Source: Pyrus communis (Eukaryota; Streptophyta; Magnoliopsida; Rosales; Rosaceae). From it: 64,000 bases of DNA. Under the pieces are notes generated by a model. It worked only from the letters and a program-made list of their open reading frames with translations, did not search any database and was not told where the DNA came from. The translations under genes and the position numbers were made by a program. Shown here piece after piece: positions 48,841 to 60,527 of the stretch (the first letter of the stretch is position 1; every line of letters starts with the position of its first letter). The stretch is from the NCBI RefSeq assembly GCF_963583255.1, contig NC_084817.1, forward strand, positions 8,748,121 through 8,812,120, in the 5' to 3' direction.

Positions 48841-50139
48841 TTTTTTTTTTATTTTTTTTTTATTTTTATGAAATAAGGTTTATTTGGACTTTATATTTGA
48901 CTTTAATTAATAAATTTATGTTATATAGATGACTATTAATATTTACATTAGTTATAATATTTATTTGGGATAATAAATTAGTTTTATTAATTATTTTGGT
49001 AATGTTTAATTAGGTTTGAGTTTTTTATTTAGATTAAAATAAAAATTTACATTAGTTAAAAAGAAAATAGAAAAAATGATTTTATTTTTTATTTTTAAAT
49101 ATGCATGTTGCACAACCAACAAAGTATTTGTCATGCAACTTGTTTACATTAATAAATTATAATGTAAATGAAAAAAATAAAAAAATATGTAGACTTGCGC
49201 GACGAACACCGTATTCGTCACACAAAATCATTAGAGCAAAAGTAATCTTTATTATCTCGATTCAGCTGCAGAGGCAGAAACTGTTGTAAAATTGCAGAAT
49301 CCACCTCTGCACCTCCTCCCCATTCGTTTTTCTTCAATATGGCATCTGTCACTTCCATTTTCTCTCAATTTCATCATCTAATACTCCTTCCATCTTCTTC
49401 TCTAGGTTGATCGAGCTATCTCGGTGTGTCTGGTAAGTGTTTTTATTTTGTTAGGGTAAAAATATTAATGTAAATTCATATTAACGCCATGAAATTCGTT
49501 TTCTATAGGGATATTGTGTGTGATTAGCGATTGGTGGAGAACGATTTTGAAGGTATTTTCTTCATTTTATTTTTAAAAAATATAAAATTAATTAAATTAT
49601 GTTGAAATTATGTTGTGAAATTATATTTATATTATGTTGTTAAATTTGTACATGACATACAAATATGTGTTGTGATGTATGGAGTTAATTGTAATTAACT
49701 TCGTACTTGTTTTTTTTTAGTAAAACTTAGTTTCCCCGTTCAAGGATTAGTTGGATTTCGCGCATGGATGCGAAAGCATGACTACGGTCCAATTGATTCT
49801 TGAATTGTCCTATTATTTGGACAGTTTGGGAATGCACAGTTATGGCGCGTAGTTTATGGTTGAAGGATTAGGTTTTGGTTGTGGGAATTTTGGTGTCATC
49901 TCTGTATGTTCTTCGGGTGATACATAGGAATTTCATATCTACATCATCCATTTGAAGAATTGTATCAAGATGCTACCGAAATTCCTCCACGTCGAAATCT
50001 AATATGATGTAGCCGTAATTTACGTGACATAACTTTGCATTCCTGAATAGGATAGGGCCCTTACTGGAGGGATAAGGTGACAATATCATTTGTATGAAGT
50101 TGTTGTGATTGTTGTACTGTTATTGTGGTTGCAGGAATT

Positions 50140-51924
50140 ATGGACAGAATGTGGATACAAAACCTGAATAGATGCGTGAACGAATATTTGGATGGAATCG
50201 AGGATTTTATTGACTTTGCACGTGCACACAACCCAAGTGCAACTAGAATCCAATGTCCATGTAGGAGGTGTAACAACACGTTAAGGGACACAATTGAAAA
50301 TATTCGATTTGTTTTAGTAAGGAATGGAATGGTAGAGACCTATAATACTTGAAACTATCATGGGGAACAATTAGACAATGCTTCGTCTTCAAACGCCACA
50401 AGAGTGGGCAATGTGGATCCTAATGAACAAGTCATGGATATTATAAATGATGCTTTTCCATTTGCATCAACAAATACTAATCAGGAAGGGGAAGATAACG
50501 TGCATACACCAATGGACAGTGCAGAGTTCAAATAATATGAACAATTATTAAAAATGCCAACCAAGAGTTATACCCAGGGTGCGAGAGCTTTTCAATTCTC
50601 ATGGTCATTGTGGAACTAATGCATGAAAAAAATTGAGTATCGTATGTCGAATCAGTGTTTCGATTACTTTTTGGAGGTTTTCAAGAGAATGCGTCCAAAG
50701 GATAATTCTTTGCCGAAAGACTAAAGACATGCGCAAAAGGTGTTGAATGGTTTTGGATTGGGTTATGAAAAATTCATGCTTGTAAAACAATTGCATTTTA
50801 TTCTATAAAAAGAATAAAGCATTGGATAAATGCCCTATATGCAATGAGTCAATGTTCAAAATGACATCTCATAATAGAACGACTAAGATCCCATAAAAAG
50901 TCATGTGTTACCTGCCTTTGAAACCTAGGTTGCAGTGATTGTATAGGTCGACACATACTATCGTAGACATTAGATGACATAAGGAAAAAACGGGTAGACG
51001 ACGATGTGATTAGTTATCATGTAGATGAGGAGGCATAGAAAGAGTTCGATCGAACGTTCCACAAGTTTGCTGCCGATCCTTGTAATGTTAGATTGAGACT
51101 TGCCACTGACAGATTCAATTCGTTCGGGGTTCTAAACCAACACCACAGCACTTGGCAGATTTTCGTATTTCCATATAATTTGCCACCTTGGAAATGCATG
51201 AAAAAATAATACATGATGATGACTCTTTTGATAACTGATGATCCTGGTAGGTCTCGATGTTTACTTAAGGTCGTTGGTTGATGAGCTAAAGGATTTATAG
51301 ACAAACGGTGTGCGCACATACGATCAGTGTACTGGGAAGAAGTTCACTTTGCGAGCAACAATTATGTGGATTGTGAATAATTTTCCCGCATATGCAATGG
51401 TTTCTGGGTGGAGCACTAGGGGTTATATGGCATGCCCTATATACAAGGATAATGTAACATCTGGTTGACACGCCGGAAAAATTTATTACCTTGGTCATTG
51501 GAGATGGTTGCCATGAGACCAGGAGTGGAGGGAAAATGATAAAGAGTTCGATGGGAAAATAGAGTCTCGCCTCAGACCTAGAGAATGGTCTGGTGATCAG
51601 ATTTTGGAACAGCTTAACAGTTTGGATTTTGCTTCATTCGGGAAAATAGTGATTAGGACTAGACCTTCTACACATATGAAATGGACGCACAAGTCTATGT
51701 TTTTTGAGCTCCCGTATTAGTCGAAACTAAAATTGAGACATAACCACGATGTTATGCATGTTGAGAAAAATGTATTTGACAAATTAGTGGGCACCATTCT
51801 AGATATCGAGGGCAAGACAAAGGACACGATCAAAACTCGTCTTGATTTGGAACGAATGGGAATGAATAGGGATAGTGATAAAGCCATAAGGGATCTTGCA
51901 TTTTTTTTCCATGAAATAGAATGA
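50140..51924 (+). pseudogene. TNP2-type CACTA transposase, broken
   Basis: Starts with a transposase-associated domain (MDRMWIQNLNRCVNEYLDG, then RIQCPCRRCNN). A TGA at 50350 lies just before NYHGEQLDN. Later pieces read GYMACPIC and RLRPREWSGDQILEQL, then KLRHNHDVMHVEKNVFDKLV and GTILDIEGKTKD, characteristic of TNP2 (Transposase_21). Several stops (for example after SMFFELPY) and frame changes separate them. Confidence 0.75.
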
Positions 51925-52111
51925 CAAAAAAGAGTTTTTAAACTTTCTATTGTCTGTAAAGTTCCCGATAGGTATGCTATTATTCATTACAATGTCCAAG
52001 GTTTGGGAAATGTTATAACTTTAGGGGGGGTTCTGCCGAAGTTTTGGTATAATTTGTAGTGTTTGTTTAACTTTTTTTTATATTTTTTTCAGTAAAAAAA
52101 AAAAAATACTC

Positions 52112-53523
52112 GGGGACCTTATCGCCAGTTGAAGACAGTGAAGGTCACCCGGGTGACCAACGGACGTATCACAATTGGCATCGGGCTGCACCAACGGCAG
52201 AGCAGTATAGCACATTGGCCCACGACATTGGTCACGTCGTTCATACATATTGCCCTATGGGATGGAAGTCTTGGAAGGCGATGCTAGATGAGGTGATGAC
52301 GAAGGTGTGCAATTATTTGTCGGTAAGTATCCTGACTTTTTATTACTTTTTTCCTTTAAAGTTTATATATTTATATTAATTAATGTATGTAATTAATTTG
52401 TTACATTGCAAACGAACTACAATTTCAACGACATCAACGACAATATGTTGGCGTACGTCAACAAGCTTTTCGCTGAACAGTACAGGCAGTGGAAAGGCGA
52501 CCTGCACCAATATTTTTAGACATTTTCGTAGGTCGCTCTTGAGGAGAGTTACCTGAAGGAGTTTGAGGACAGGGAAGAAAATTGGGTGTGGCTCTGCAGT
52601 CATTTTCAAGAGCCCGACTGTGGTATTTTTTTTTTTTTTTTTAGGTCTAAAAGTATTATATGTTTCTTATTAATGTTTATCGATTTTTTTTATATTTCAT
52701 TTAAATTACAACTAATACGTTCATTTTGTGTATAACAGAAGAAGGCGAGAGCCAACAAGATCAATCGGGAGAAGAAGACTATTTTTCACCATTCGGGTTT
52801 GAAGCCCTTCTCATATAGGATGGAGGCACGGCGGCAAGTAATGATAAAGATTTTCATATTCAATTTTTAATATGTTAGTAATATTAATTTTTTTTTTGTA
52901 CTAACATTTTTCTTATCTTGTTTTATTCAGGGGGGGTTCAACCTGGGGATGAGTTGGTCGAGTCCCTTCATGTAAGTATTCTTCAATTGTAATCACTATC
53001 TTACACATTCAAGTATCATGATTATTATTTCAATGTTATTATTAATATTTCATGCTATATTACACAGGTGACGATGATGGAGAAGAGGCGATTGGTTCGT
53101 CAGGAGTTCGCCTCCCAGCTTTCTCGTAAGACTTCGATCGAGTCCGTGGATCCCCCCAAGGATGCAGGGTTTCAGATCCTTATAGACATCTTAGATCAGA
53201 CTTTTAGGAGGAGGCCAATGAGGTATTGTTGGGGGATGAGGAATGCCCGATGGTGGGAACTTAGAGCCTCTTCATCCTCGCAGTCAAAGGGCGATGTGAC
53301 AACTTTGACAGCAGAGGTAGCCGGCCTTAGGACCGAGCTCGCCTCGTATAAGAGCCAGATGTCACTGATTGTAAAAACCCTTAATGAGTCAGGCATTCGT
53401 CTCTTTGATATTTGTACCCCGTCAATGTTCGAGCCCCTCCAATCCGAGCATGCCCAGAACTCTACCCCTTCGACCTCTAAGCTTGTCCTCAACCTTGAGG
53501 CCTTCTTGCCCCAAGCTTTCTAG
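52112..53523 (+). pseudogene. TNPA/Ptta-type CACTA protein, broken
   Basis: Exon-like pieces read RGPYRQLKTVKVTRVTNGRI, WHRAAPTAEQYSTLAHDIGH, NFNDINDNMLAYVNKLFAEQ, then LHQYF followed by a stop, KKARANKINREKKTI, and finally 53068-53523 (MEKRRLVRQEFASQLS, ASSSSQSKGDVTTLTAEVAG, LASYKSQMSLIVKTLN). Donors such as TCG|GTAAGT and CAT|GTAAGT remain. Frameshifts and stops make it inactive. Confidence 0.7.
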
Positions 53524-54105
53524 CCACCTGCGAATGATGACCTCGTAAATTATTCCACCTTATTTTCTTAGTTTTTTACTCCCTTACTTTTTAAACTTTT
53601 TCCTTGTACATACATTTTATTTTTATTTTAAATAAATTATGTTTCTCTTCATTACATTTTTTAATAGAAATTTAATTTTATTATTTTATTAAAAAATTAA
53701 AACCATAAAGAAAAAATAAATTAAATTTTTTTTTTTTTTGCACGACGAATACCTTTGTCTTGCATAATTTTTTGCGACTAATTCGTTTTCGTCGTGCAAG
53801 AATAACATGTCATCGCGCAAAGTTTTTAGAGACGAAGATTAGTCATCCCATATATGTATCCTGGCATTTTGTGCGACGAATATATTTGTTCCTAAAAATT
53901 TGGTGTGACGAAGGTGAAACCGTCGCGCATTCTTCTCCACGACTAATGTGTTTATTCGTCATGCGAAGTCTTTCTTCATGATCTTTGTGCGATGGATTCT
54001 GCACGATGAAGTTTTCGTCGCGTAGATGTTTTTGCAATGGAAATATGCTTTACACGACCAATTTGTGTTCGTCGGCCTAAATGTTAAACGTAGTAGTGAC
54101 CTAAA

Positions 54106-54340
54106 TCACAGTATTTAGTCGAGTGCACCAAAATATGTAATCATAGTATCTATTTGAATGCACCTACATCATAGTACCTACACGAATGCACCTAAATCAT
54201 AGTACCTACACGAATGCACCTAAATCATAGTACCTACATGAATGCGGTACACAAATGCAGCTAAGTCATAGTACCTATATGAATGCACCTAAATAATAGT
54301 ATTTAGTCGAATGCATCTAAATATTCGTACCTTAAGTTCC
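54106..54340. repeat. 28-bp minisatellite, right part
   Basis: About eight units; the best preserved read CTAAATCATAGTACCTACAC followed by GAATGCAC. Same unit as at 47715-47843, so the CACTA element landed inside one array. Confidence 0.85.
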
Positions 54341-55900
54341 ATGGTAAAAAACAAGTGATGGCATTACAATATACTATATACATAGCCATCTTAATTTTAG
54401 AAAATGAATTACTAATTTCTAGAATATGAACTAAAATTAGTTTGAAATTGGAATGAGAATTAAATAAATAAAAAAATTAAAAAAACCTATTGCATAGTAT
54501 CATATATATTATACATCCTCAAAACAAAGCTATAATAAATGACGTCCTATGATTTTTAAAAATAAAAAAATAAAAAAAATGGTCTTAGTTACAAACATTC
54601 ACAAAAGGGTATAATTGGAAAAATAAAACAGAAACCAACAAAGAAATAAGTGACAACCTAATGTGGAATAATGTAGGCTGACGTAGCTATTTGCCCAGAG
54701 ACTTAATTGAATTGTTAATATTGCATAGGGTATTATCCTAAACTAAATCTTTTTCAAGAATTAATATCTAGTTTTCTATAAATATCATCAAATTATGATA
54801 TTGACCTAACTAAATGTGGCAACATATTATTGGAGGTGTTGGATATTATGGTTGTCACATCAATCATCAACAAGACGGAAAAATCATATTAATGCACGGT
54901 CCTTAAAGTCAAGGACAACATTTTTTATTTTTATTATCAATCTCAAACTGAGATGTTAGGTCAATCTAACAAACCAATTTTAACTAAAATCCTGTAATAA
55001 TATAATAGTATTTCCAACAAACTAACTAAGAGAGGACCTTTTGGCTATTTCAAGATGAAACAAAGCAAAACTCAAAAGTGTCAAGTCCAGGTCCAAATAA
55101 CGCAATGAACAGTTTCTCGCTAGATTTAGTGATGTAGGAGAGAGAAGTTATTTTTCTTCTATGCAGTTCCTATTGATATGTCTCCCTTCGAAAGTAACAA
55201 TATTGTAGATTGGTTGTTGGCTGGCGGATGCGTCAAGGTCTAATATCTGGGGAGCAACAACAGAGCGATGAGATTCTTCAGCTTCTGAGTGGGAAAGCAT
55301 CTAGGTCCTCAAATATGGATTGACACACAGCGGAGTGACAGACCGATCGACGGAGCGATGATATACTTCGACATTGAGTGATGGGGTTTCTTCGATTTCC
55401 GCGAGTCAGCTTCTGAAGTTTATGGTTGTCAACTATTGGGTTGATTATGGAAGAGATAAGGGAGAAGGAAAGGTGAGAAAGAGTACTTCACGTGAGAAAA
55501 TTTAAAAATTTATAGAGAGCTTCACATGTCCAATAGCTTAACTAAAGGATACCTTTGTTACCATTTTTCATCATATTCTGGACTTTATTTTTTAATTCTT
55601 AAATAGAAAATGAAAAAGTTATCTCTCAGTTAAGTACAGAACAAATGTTAAAATATTAGTAAAGAGACACAATAAAGATACAAAAATGGACACATCAGAC
55701 CCTTGGCTATAAAAAATTAAAGGTGTTGGATTCTTAAATAATAAAATACTATAGTGTTTGTTAAAATAGAGAGCCGCTGGGAATGATAAGTTAAATTCAC
55801 TAGCTAAATTGTTAAAAAAAAAAAAAAAAATTCACTTGCTAATTTAGTTTTTTTGACACTACTCAATAGCTAAAGTAACAAAAATTTAACATTTGTTGTT
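54341..55900. other. Intergenic DNA
   Basis: No gene was recognised. A TGACAGACCGATCGACGGAG-type stretch near 55320-55380 has GC-richer, direct-repeat character (AGAGCGATGA/GGAGCGATGA) but no coding support. Confidence 0.35.
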
Positions 55901-56023
55901 GGAGATGCTCTAAGGCTATCTCCAACCCAAGGTTGGAAAACCTCAAAATTTAGCCCTGCATTTTCAACCAGTCATCTATATATATGAGGTTAATTAGTTT
56001 TTTTTCTCCAACAGTAAGAGACC

Positions 56024-56375
56024 TATAATTCTCACCATCAACTTTATAATTTGTTAAATTTTTTTATTTCATTGAATTTTTTTTTCTAATAATTTTGGAA
56101 TTAGTTTTTGTATAATCTATCTTGTTTATTTTTACAAACATTTTGATATAAAAAAGATTCAAACTTTGAAAAAAAAAATGTTGGTGTATTTTCGAGTGGG
56201 ATTCATATGATGAACAAATGGATGAGTATTTATAGAGTTTTGGTGTTAGATCTGATTGAGATTAATTAATAACACTGTTCTAAAAATCTCCACTTAGCGC
56301 CGCCTGGGCACTAGGCGGCTGGTCACCGTCTCAATTAATGCCTAGATGTTTGAAAATTAAGAAAGAGCGCTTAGA
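56024..56375. repeat. Dispersed repeat, copy 1
   Basis: The block from TTCTCACCATCAACTTTATAAT to GAAAGAGCGC recurs at 58160-58505 with few changes. Its right part is the start of hAT MITE copy 2. Confidence 0.85.
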
Positions 56376-56989
56376 CATACTGAGGCACCCGCCTAGCCTA
56401 CCAAGATTCGCCTAGGTTGCGACTCACTTAGACAAAAAATAGATAAATTTCATTTTGCATTTTATTTTTTTCAATAAATTGTAAGAGACTTGTTGAATAC
56501 TTAAATGAACACACATTATATACTTGTTTTCCATGTTTTCATTATGTTCCAATGACACACCCTAACCAGATCGAGGTGTGACTGGCCACCCGGGCCCCTA
56601 CCACATCCCGGGCTTGACTCCACCGTAGCACGATATTGTTCGCTTTGGGCCCCGACCACGCCCTCACAGTTTTGTTTCTGGGAACTCACGAGCAACTTCC
56701 CAGGGGGGCATGGTCGGGGCCCAAAGCGGACAATATCGTGCTACGATGGAATCAAGCCCGGGATGTGGTGGGGGCCCAGGTCGAGATGTGACATCCAATA
56801 ACTCATAATATATATGTCATTCTATTTTGTAGTTTATGATGAAATTATATATATTTTAAGTATAAATAGACACTTATTTACACGACATATAATAGATTTA
56901 ATTAAATCCGCTTAGGCGCTCGCTTGGCTGCTTAGGCGCTAGGCCCCAGCCCGCCGCCCGACTAACACCTAATGTCTTTTAGAACCTTG
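56273..56989. mobile_element. hAT-type MITE, family B copy 2, with nested insert
   Basis: The ends CACTGTTCTAAAAATC and, inverted, CAAGGTTCTAAAAG are flanked by the perfect 8-bp repeat ATTAATAA (56265-56272 and 56990-56997). GC-rich subterminal blocks (GGCGGCTGG, CCGCCTAG-type) match copy 1. A 241-bp retroelement derivative lies inside at 56553-56793. Confidence 0.75.
56553..56793. mobile_element. Snap-back TRIM/Cassandra-related element
   Basis: TGACACACCC...GATGTGACA ends with a 5-bp target repeat TCCAA (56548-56552, 56794-56798). The left half carries CCACCGTAGCACGATATTGT and CGCTTTGGGCCCCGACCACG, as in the Cassandra LTRs at 45 kb. The right half repeats the same sequence in inverted orientation, so the element folds on itself. 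It lacks the main part of the 5S-like segment and has no second LTR. Confidence 0.7.
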
Positions 56990-56999
56990 ATTAATAATA

Positions 57000-57645
57000 T
57001 TATTTTGACCGTTGGATTTTTATTTGAGCTGTTAGATTTTTTTTATTGTCAAATGGATGAGTATTTATAACCGTCGAAAAAAATTTAAAACTGACAGTTG
57101 GATTGCAACGGTAAAAAACATTAAATAACCGTTGGAATCTGATGTAGTTGGGCACACCATATCGGATCAAAACTCAGGAGCACGTGTCAGCCATTTGATG
57201 CCAACATGGCTATTATTTGGGTAGCAAAAGAGATGTTTGTCGTTTGCTCGCCTGCAAACAACCTGTCTGCTATATTGCATCCAATGCACGAGCCCCAACC
57301 TTGTCTGGTCACTTCCTTCCCTCATCCATCAAGGAGGGAGAGGGACGGATAACAGACCCAAATTCCGACCCACAAGCACAAAATTCCATTTTTTCCAACC
57401 CAAAATACTTCCTTGGAGATGTTTTGGGCTTAATTTTTGGTGTAGGATTCTCTCCCCCTTTTCTCCCTCCCATCCCCTCCCCTTCTATTTGAACTATCAC
57501 GATTAAGTCACTTCAATATCTTTTAATTTTTTTTTTTTATAGAGAACAAAAGACAAAATGAAAAGTATGAGATGAAAAGATAGAAGGATACATGAATAAG
57601 AGAGGAGAGAATCTACCCCTCAAATTTTGAGTTCCCTTTCCCATC
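57000..57645. other. Intergenic, repeat-like DNA
   Basis: Starts with ACCGTTGGATT / AACCGTTGGAAT motifs typical of decayed MITEs. The open frames at 57217-57506 overlap in several frames and have no supported product. Confidence 0.35.
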
Positions 57646-57657
57646 CCCTTGAAGACA

Positions 57658-57875
57658 GACAAGGATTGTCTGCCTTCCCACTTCCGATGCCCTTCCGTTC
57701 CCTCCTGCTCGTATGGTCACGGTTAAGCCACGTCAACATTTTATATTACTATTTATTTTTGTCTTATTATCTCTATAAAAAAAATAATATAAAATATTGA
57801 CGTGACTTAACCGTGACCATATAAAACAAGAATGCACGAAAAGGCACCGAAAGTGGAAGCACGGACAATCCTTGT
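57658..57875. mobile_element. Foldback MITE with 12-bp target repeat (Mutator-like)
   Basis: Near-perfect long inverted repeats. GACAAGGATTGTC at the left is matched by its inverse at the right, and the inner arms (TGGTCACGGTTAAGCCACGTCAA and inverse) pair up to an AT-rich loop at about 57760. The direct repeat CCCTTGAAGACA flanks it (57646-57657, 57876-57887). Long target repeats of 9-12 bases fit Mutator-type elements. It is non-coding. Confidence 0.75.
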
Positions 57876-58159
57876 CCCTTGAAGACAACCTAAGGACAGC
57901 AATGAATTCATTAAAATTAAAATGTTAACCATGACCAATGGATTTACTATTTAGGCGGCCAGCCTTTTCATCCTCACAAGGCCCACCCATTCATCAAGTC
58001 AACTTGTATCAGCCGATTGTTTCATTTTTATCTCGTTTCACACGTTTTATTAATTAATTAATTAAATTAATTAAATGACGCTACAACGCTAATTAATGTC
58101 TAGGGGCAAAATCATCTTTTCACACTAACGTTACAAATAATTCGGGACGGGCTGTCACA

Positions 58160-58504
58160 ATAATTCTCACCATCAACTTTATAATTTGTTAAATTTTTCT
58201 ATTTCATTGACTTTTTTTTGCTAATAATTTTGGAATTAGTTTTTGTATAGTCTATCTTGTTTATTTTTACAAACATTTTGATATAAAAAAGATTCAAATT
58301 TTGAAAAAAAAAATGTTGGTGTATTTTTTAGTGGGATTCATATGATGAACAAATGGATGAGTATTTATAGAGTTTTGGTGTTAGATCTGATTGGGATTGA
58401 TTAATAACACTATTCTAAAAATCTCCGCCTAGGTGCTAGGCGGCTGGCCACAGCCCCGATTAATGCCTAGATGTTTGAAAATTAAGAAAGAGCGCCTAGA
58501 CTTA
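58160..58504. repeat. Dispersed repeat, copy 2, cut by Harbinger
   Basis: Matches 56024-56375, including the first part of hAT MITE family B (TTCTAAAAATCTCCGCC). The match stops at 58504, exactly where the Harbinger terminal repeat starts. The rest of the MITE is not seen downstream. Confidence 0.8.
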
Positions 58505-58912
58505 GGGCTGGTTTGGTATTGCTGTGCTTTGAAAAAAAGCTGCTGTGAGAATAAGTGGCTGTGCTGTGAGAATAAGCGGCTGTGAAATAAAGCCAGCAAA
58601 GTGTTTGGTAAACTTTTTTGTAAAAGTGCTTTTGGAAACAAAAAGCAGTATCATAGTGTTTGGTAAACTTTTTTGTAAAACAGCTGTGACTGTGTGAAAT
58701 GACCAAAAAGGGTATATTACTAGATGTGCTATTAATTTAATTTTCTTAACAAATAAAAGTGAATTACTAAATATATTTTATTTTTAGAAGAAAAATATTT
58801 ATAAACTTTATCTTAAATATTAATTAGTATGACAAACTACTTTAATAGAAATATTTTAGAGTGAATAGCTAGGATTCATTAGTACAATATTGTTAATGTA
58901 CTTGAAAGTAGT

Positions 58913-60257
58913 CTAATTAGATGCATTCATCAAACTTGTTGCTATTCTATTTCTTAATGCCTCTATCTCATGTGATCCTTCAACTTGATAATTTTGATAT
59001 TCATCATCATCATCATCACTACTATCGCTTTCTTCACAAAAGTCCCTGGGGTCATCAAAATGACGATCACGTTCAGAATGCCTCCGTATGTAGTTATGAA
59101 GAGCCATTGTAGCAATGACAATCTTCACTTGCTTATTGAACGGGTAATTAGGCATATCCCTTAAAATTGCCCATCTTTTCTTCCATACCCCAAAAGTTCG
59201 TTCAATGATGCTCCTAAGAGAAGAATGTCTGTGGTTGAATACCTCTTTGTGACCCGTTGGTTCGGCACCCCTACGAAAGTCCGGGAGGTGATATCTTTCA
59301 CCTTTATATGGTCCCAAATAACCTCTCATTTGTGGATACCCCGCATCTACCAAGTAATATTTTCCTGACAATTGAAAATTTGTTTTGTATTGTAATAATT
59401 ATACAAAGCAAGTATGTAAAATGTTATAATAAGAGTATGAAGATTACCATTTGGAGGCTCAGAAAAGTTTAAATTTGGATTCCGTAGCACGGATAGAAAA
59501 ACCCTTGTATCATGTGCAGTGCCTTCCCATCCGGCACAAGCAAATGTGAATTGCATGTCAAAATTACATGCAGCCATAACATTTTGAGTCGGTATTCCTT
59601 TCCTACCAATGTATGGAACTTGATCCGGAGGTGGTATTGAAGCCTCAACATGCACTCCATCTATGGCACCAATACAATCCTAAAAATAATAATATAAAAG
59701 AAAATTGTCAACCTACACTTATAGTTTGCAAATAAGTTAGAATACGAGTCAAATTTTACCTTAAAATAAGGCATGTATCTTGTATCTCTCCTTATTTCTG
59801 GGGGAATGCCACGAAACTCCGAATCCATTGGTTTGATAATATCTATTGCCATCTTACATACGATATCCAACATAGCACCAAAATATCTACTAACAGTCTC
59901 ACCAGAATGTTGAAATCTCTCTTGAGCTAATCTATTTTTTACACCATGTCCCAACATATGCAAGAACATTCCTAATATTTCAGTTGCATTCATTTTCCTT
60001 GAACCTTTCAATCCATAATTAGTTTGCAAGTCATTGGATAACCTATAAAAGACATCTTTGTTCATCCTAAACATTCTATAGCATCGCACATCATTTCCTT
60101 GCAGTACTTCCATCAACCAAATATTACCTGTATGGGAAGAATTCATACATGGAGTTTTGTGGACATATTTTAAATAATATGTTTCAACAGCTCTCGCTAC
60201 AGCGCATATAATTAGACCATCCTCCAACTCCTCAACATCATCATCAGAGGTGTTCAT
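58913..60257 (-). CDS. Harbinger (HARBI1-like) DDE transposase, intact
   Basis: Three exons on the minus strand: 60257-59760, 59679-59448, 59364-58913. Splice sites are clean (AAG|GTAAAA, TTTAG|GAT, ATG|GTAATC, GTCAG|GAA), giving 393 residues with no internal stop. The N-terminal half has KTPCMNSSHTGNIWLMEVLQ and RMFRMNKDVFYRLSNDLQ, a helix-turn-helix-like region. Catalytic residues by motif are Asp173 (IGAIDG), Asp223 (GWEGTAHD) and Glu298 (RSIIERTFGVWKKRW). A Ser/Asp-rich stretch follows LHNYIRRHSERDRHFDDP near the end. It cuts and inserts the element in the nucleus and needs the partner Myb-like protein. Confidence 0.9.
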
Positions 60258-60327
60258 ATTGAATATACCTGTAACCTAACACATAATTCAACATTCCACA
60301 AGTCATAATCCAACAACCACTAAGAAG

Positions 60328-60441
60328 TCATAATCCGACATTCAAGAACAAGTCAATCCAACGTTTAACAAGAAATCATAATCCGACATTCAAGAACAAG
60401 TCAATCCAACGTTTAACAAGAAATCATAATCCAACATTCAA
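60328..60441. repeat. 48-bp tandem repeat between the Harbinger genes
   Basis: Copies at 60328-60375 and 60376-60423 are identical or nearly so, and a partial third starts at 60424. It lies in the spacer between the Myb-like stop codon and the transposase start. Confidence 0.85.
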
Positions 60442-60527
60442 TAAACACAAAATACAAGCCACATTCAACACATAGTCTTAATGCAAAGTACAAACTACAC
60501 AAAGTTCTAATTCATAGTTATAGCTTC

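Larger units (their letters stand above)
47844..54098 (+). mobile_element. CACTA (En/Spm) transposon, decayed
   Basis: The left end CACTCATTAGTAG and right end (inverse CACTACTACGTTTAAC) start with CACT. Both subterminal regions are packed with short direct and inverted GCGACGAA / TTCGTCGTGCAA motifs, as known for CACTA elements. Inside, on the plus strand, are remnants of a first gene (48233-48840), a TNP2 transposase (50140-51924) and a TNPA/Ptta-type gene (52112-53523). A 3-bp target repeat is not clear. Stops and frameshifts in every gene show it is non-autonomous now. Confidence 0.8.

Noticed and set aside
57217..57506. Overlapping plus-strand frames of about 90 codons
   Set aside because: Two frames and the reverse strand are all open over a Pro/Ser-rich, low-complexity stretch; no product can be supported.
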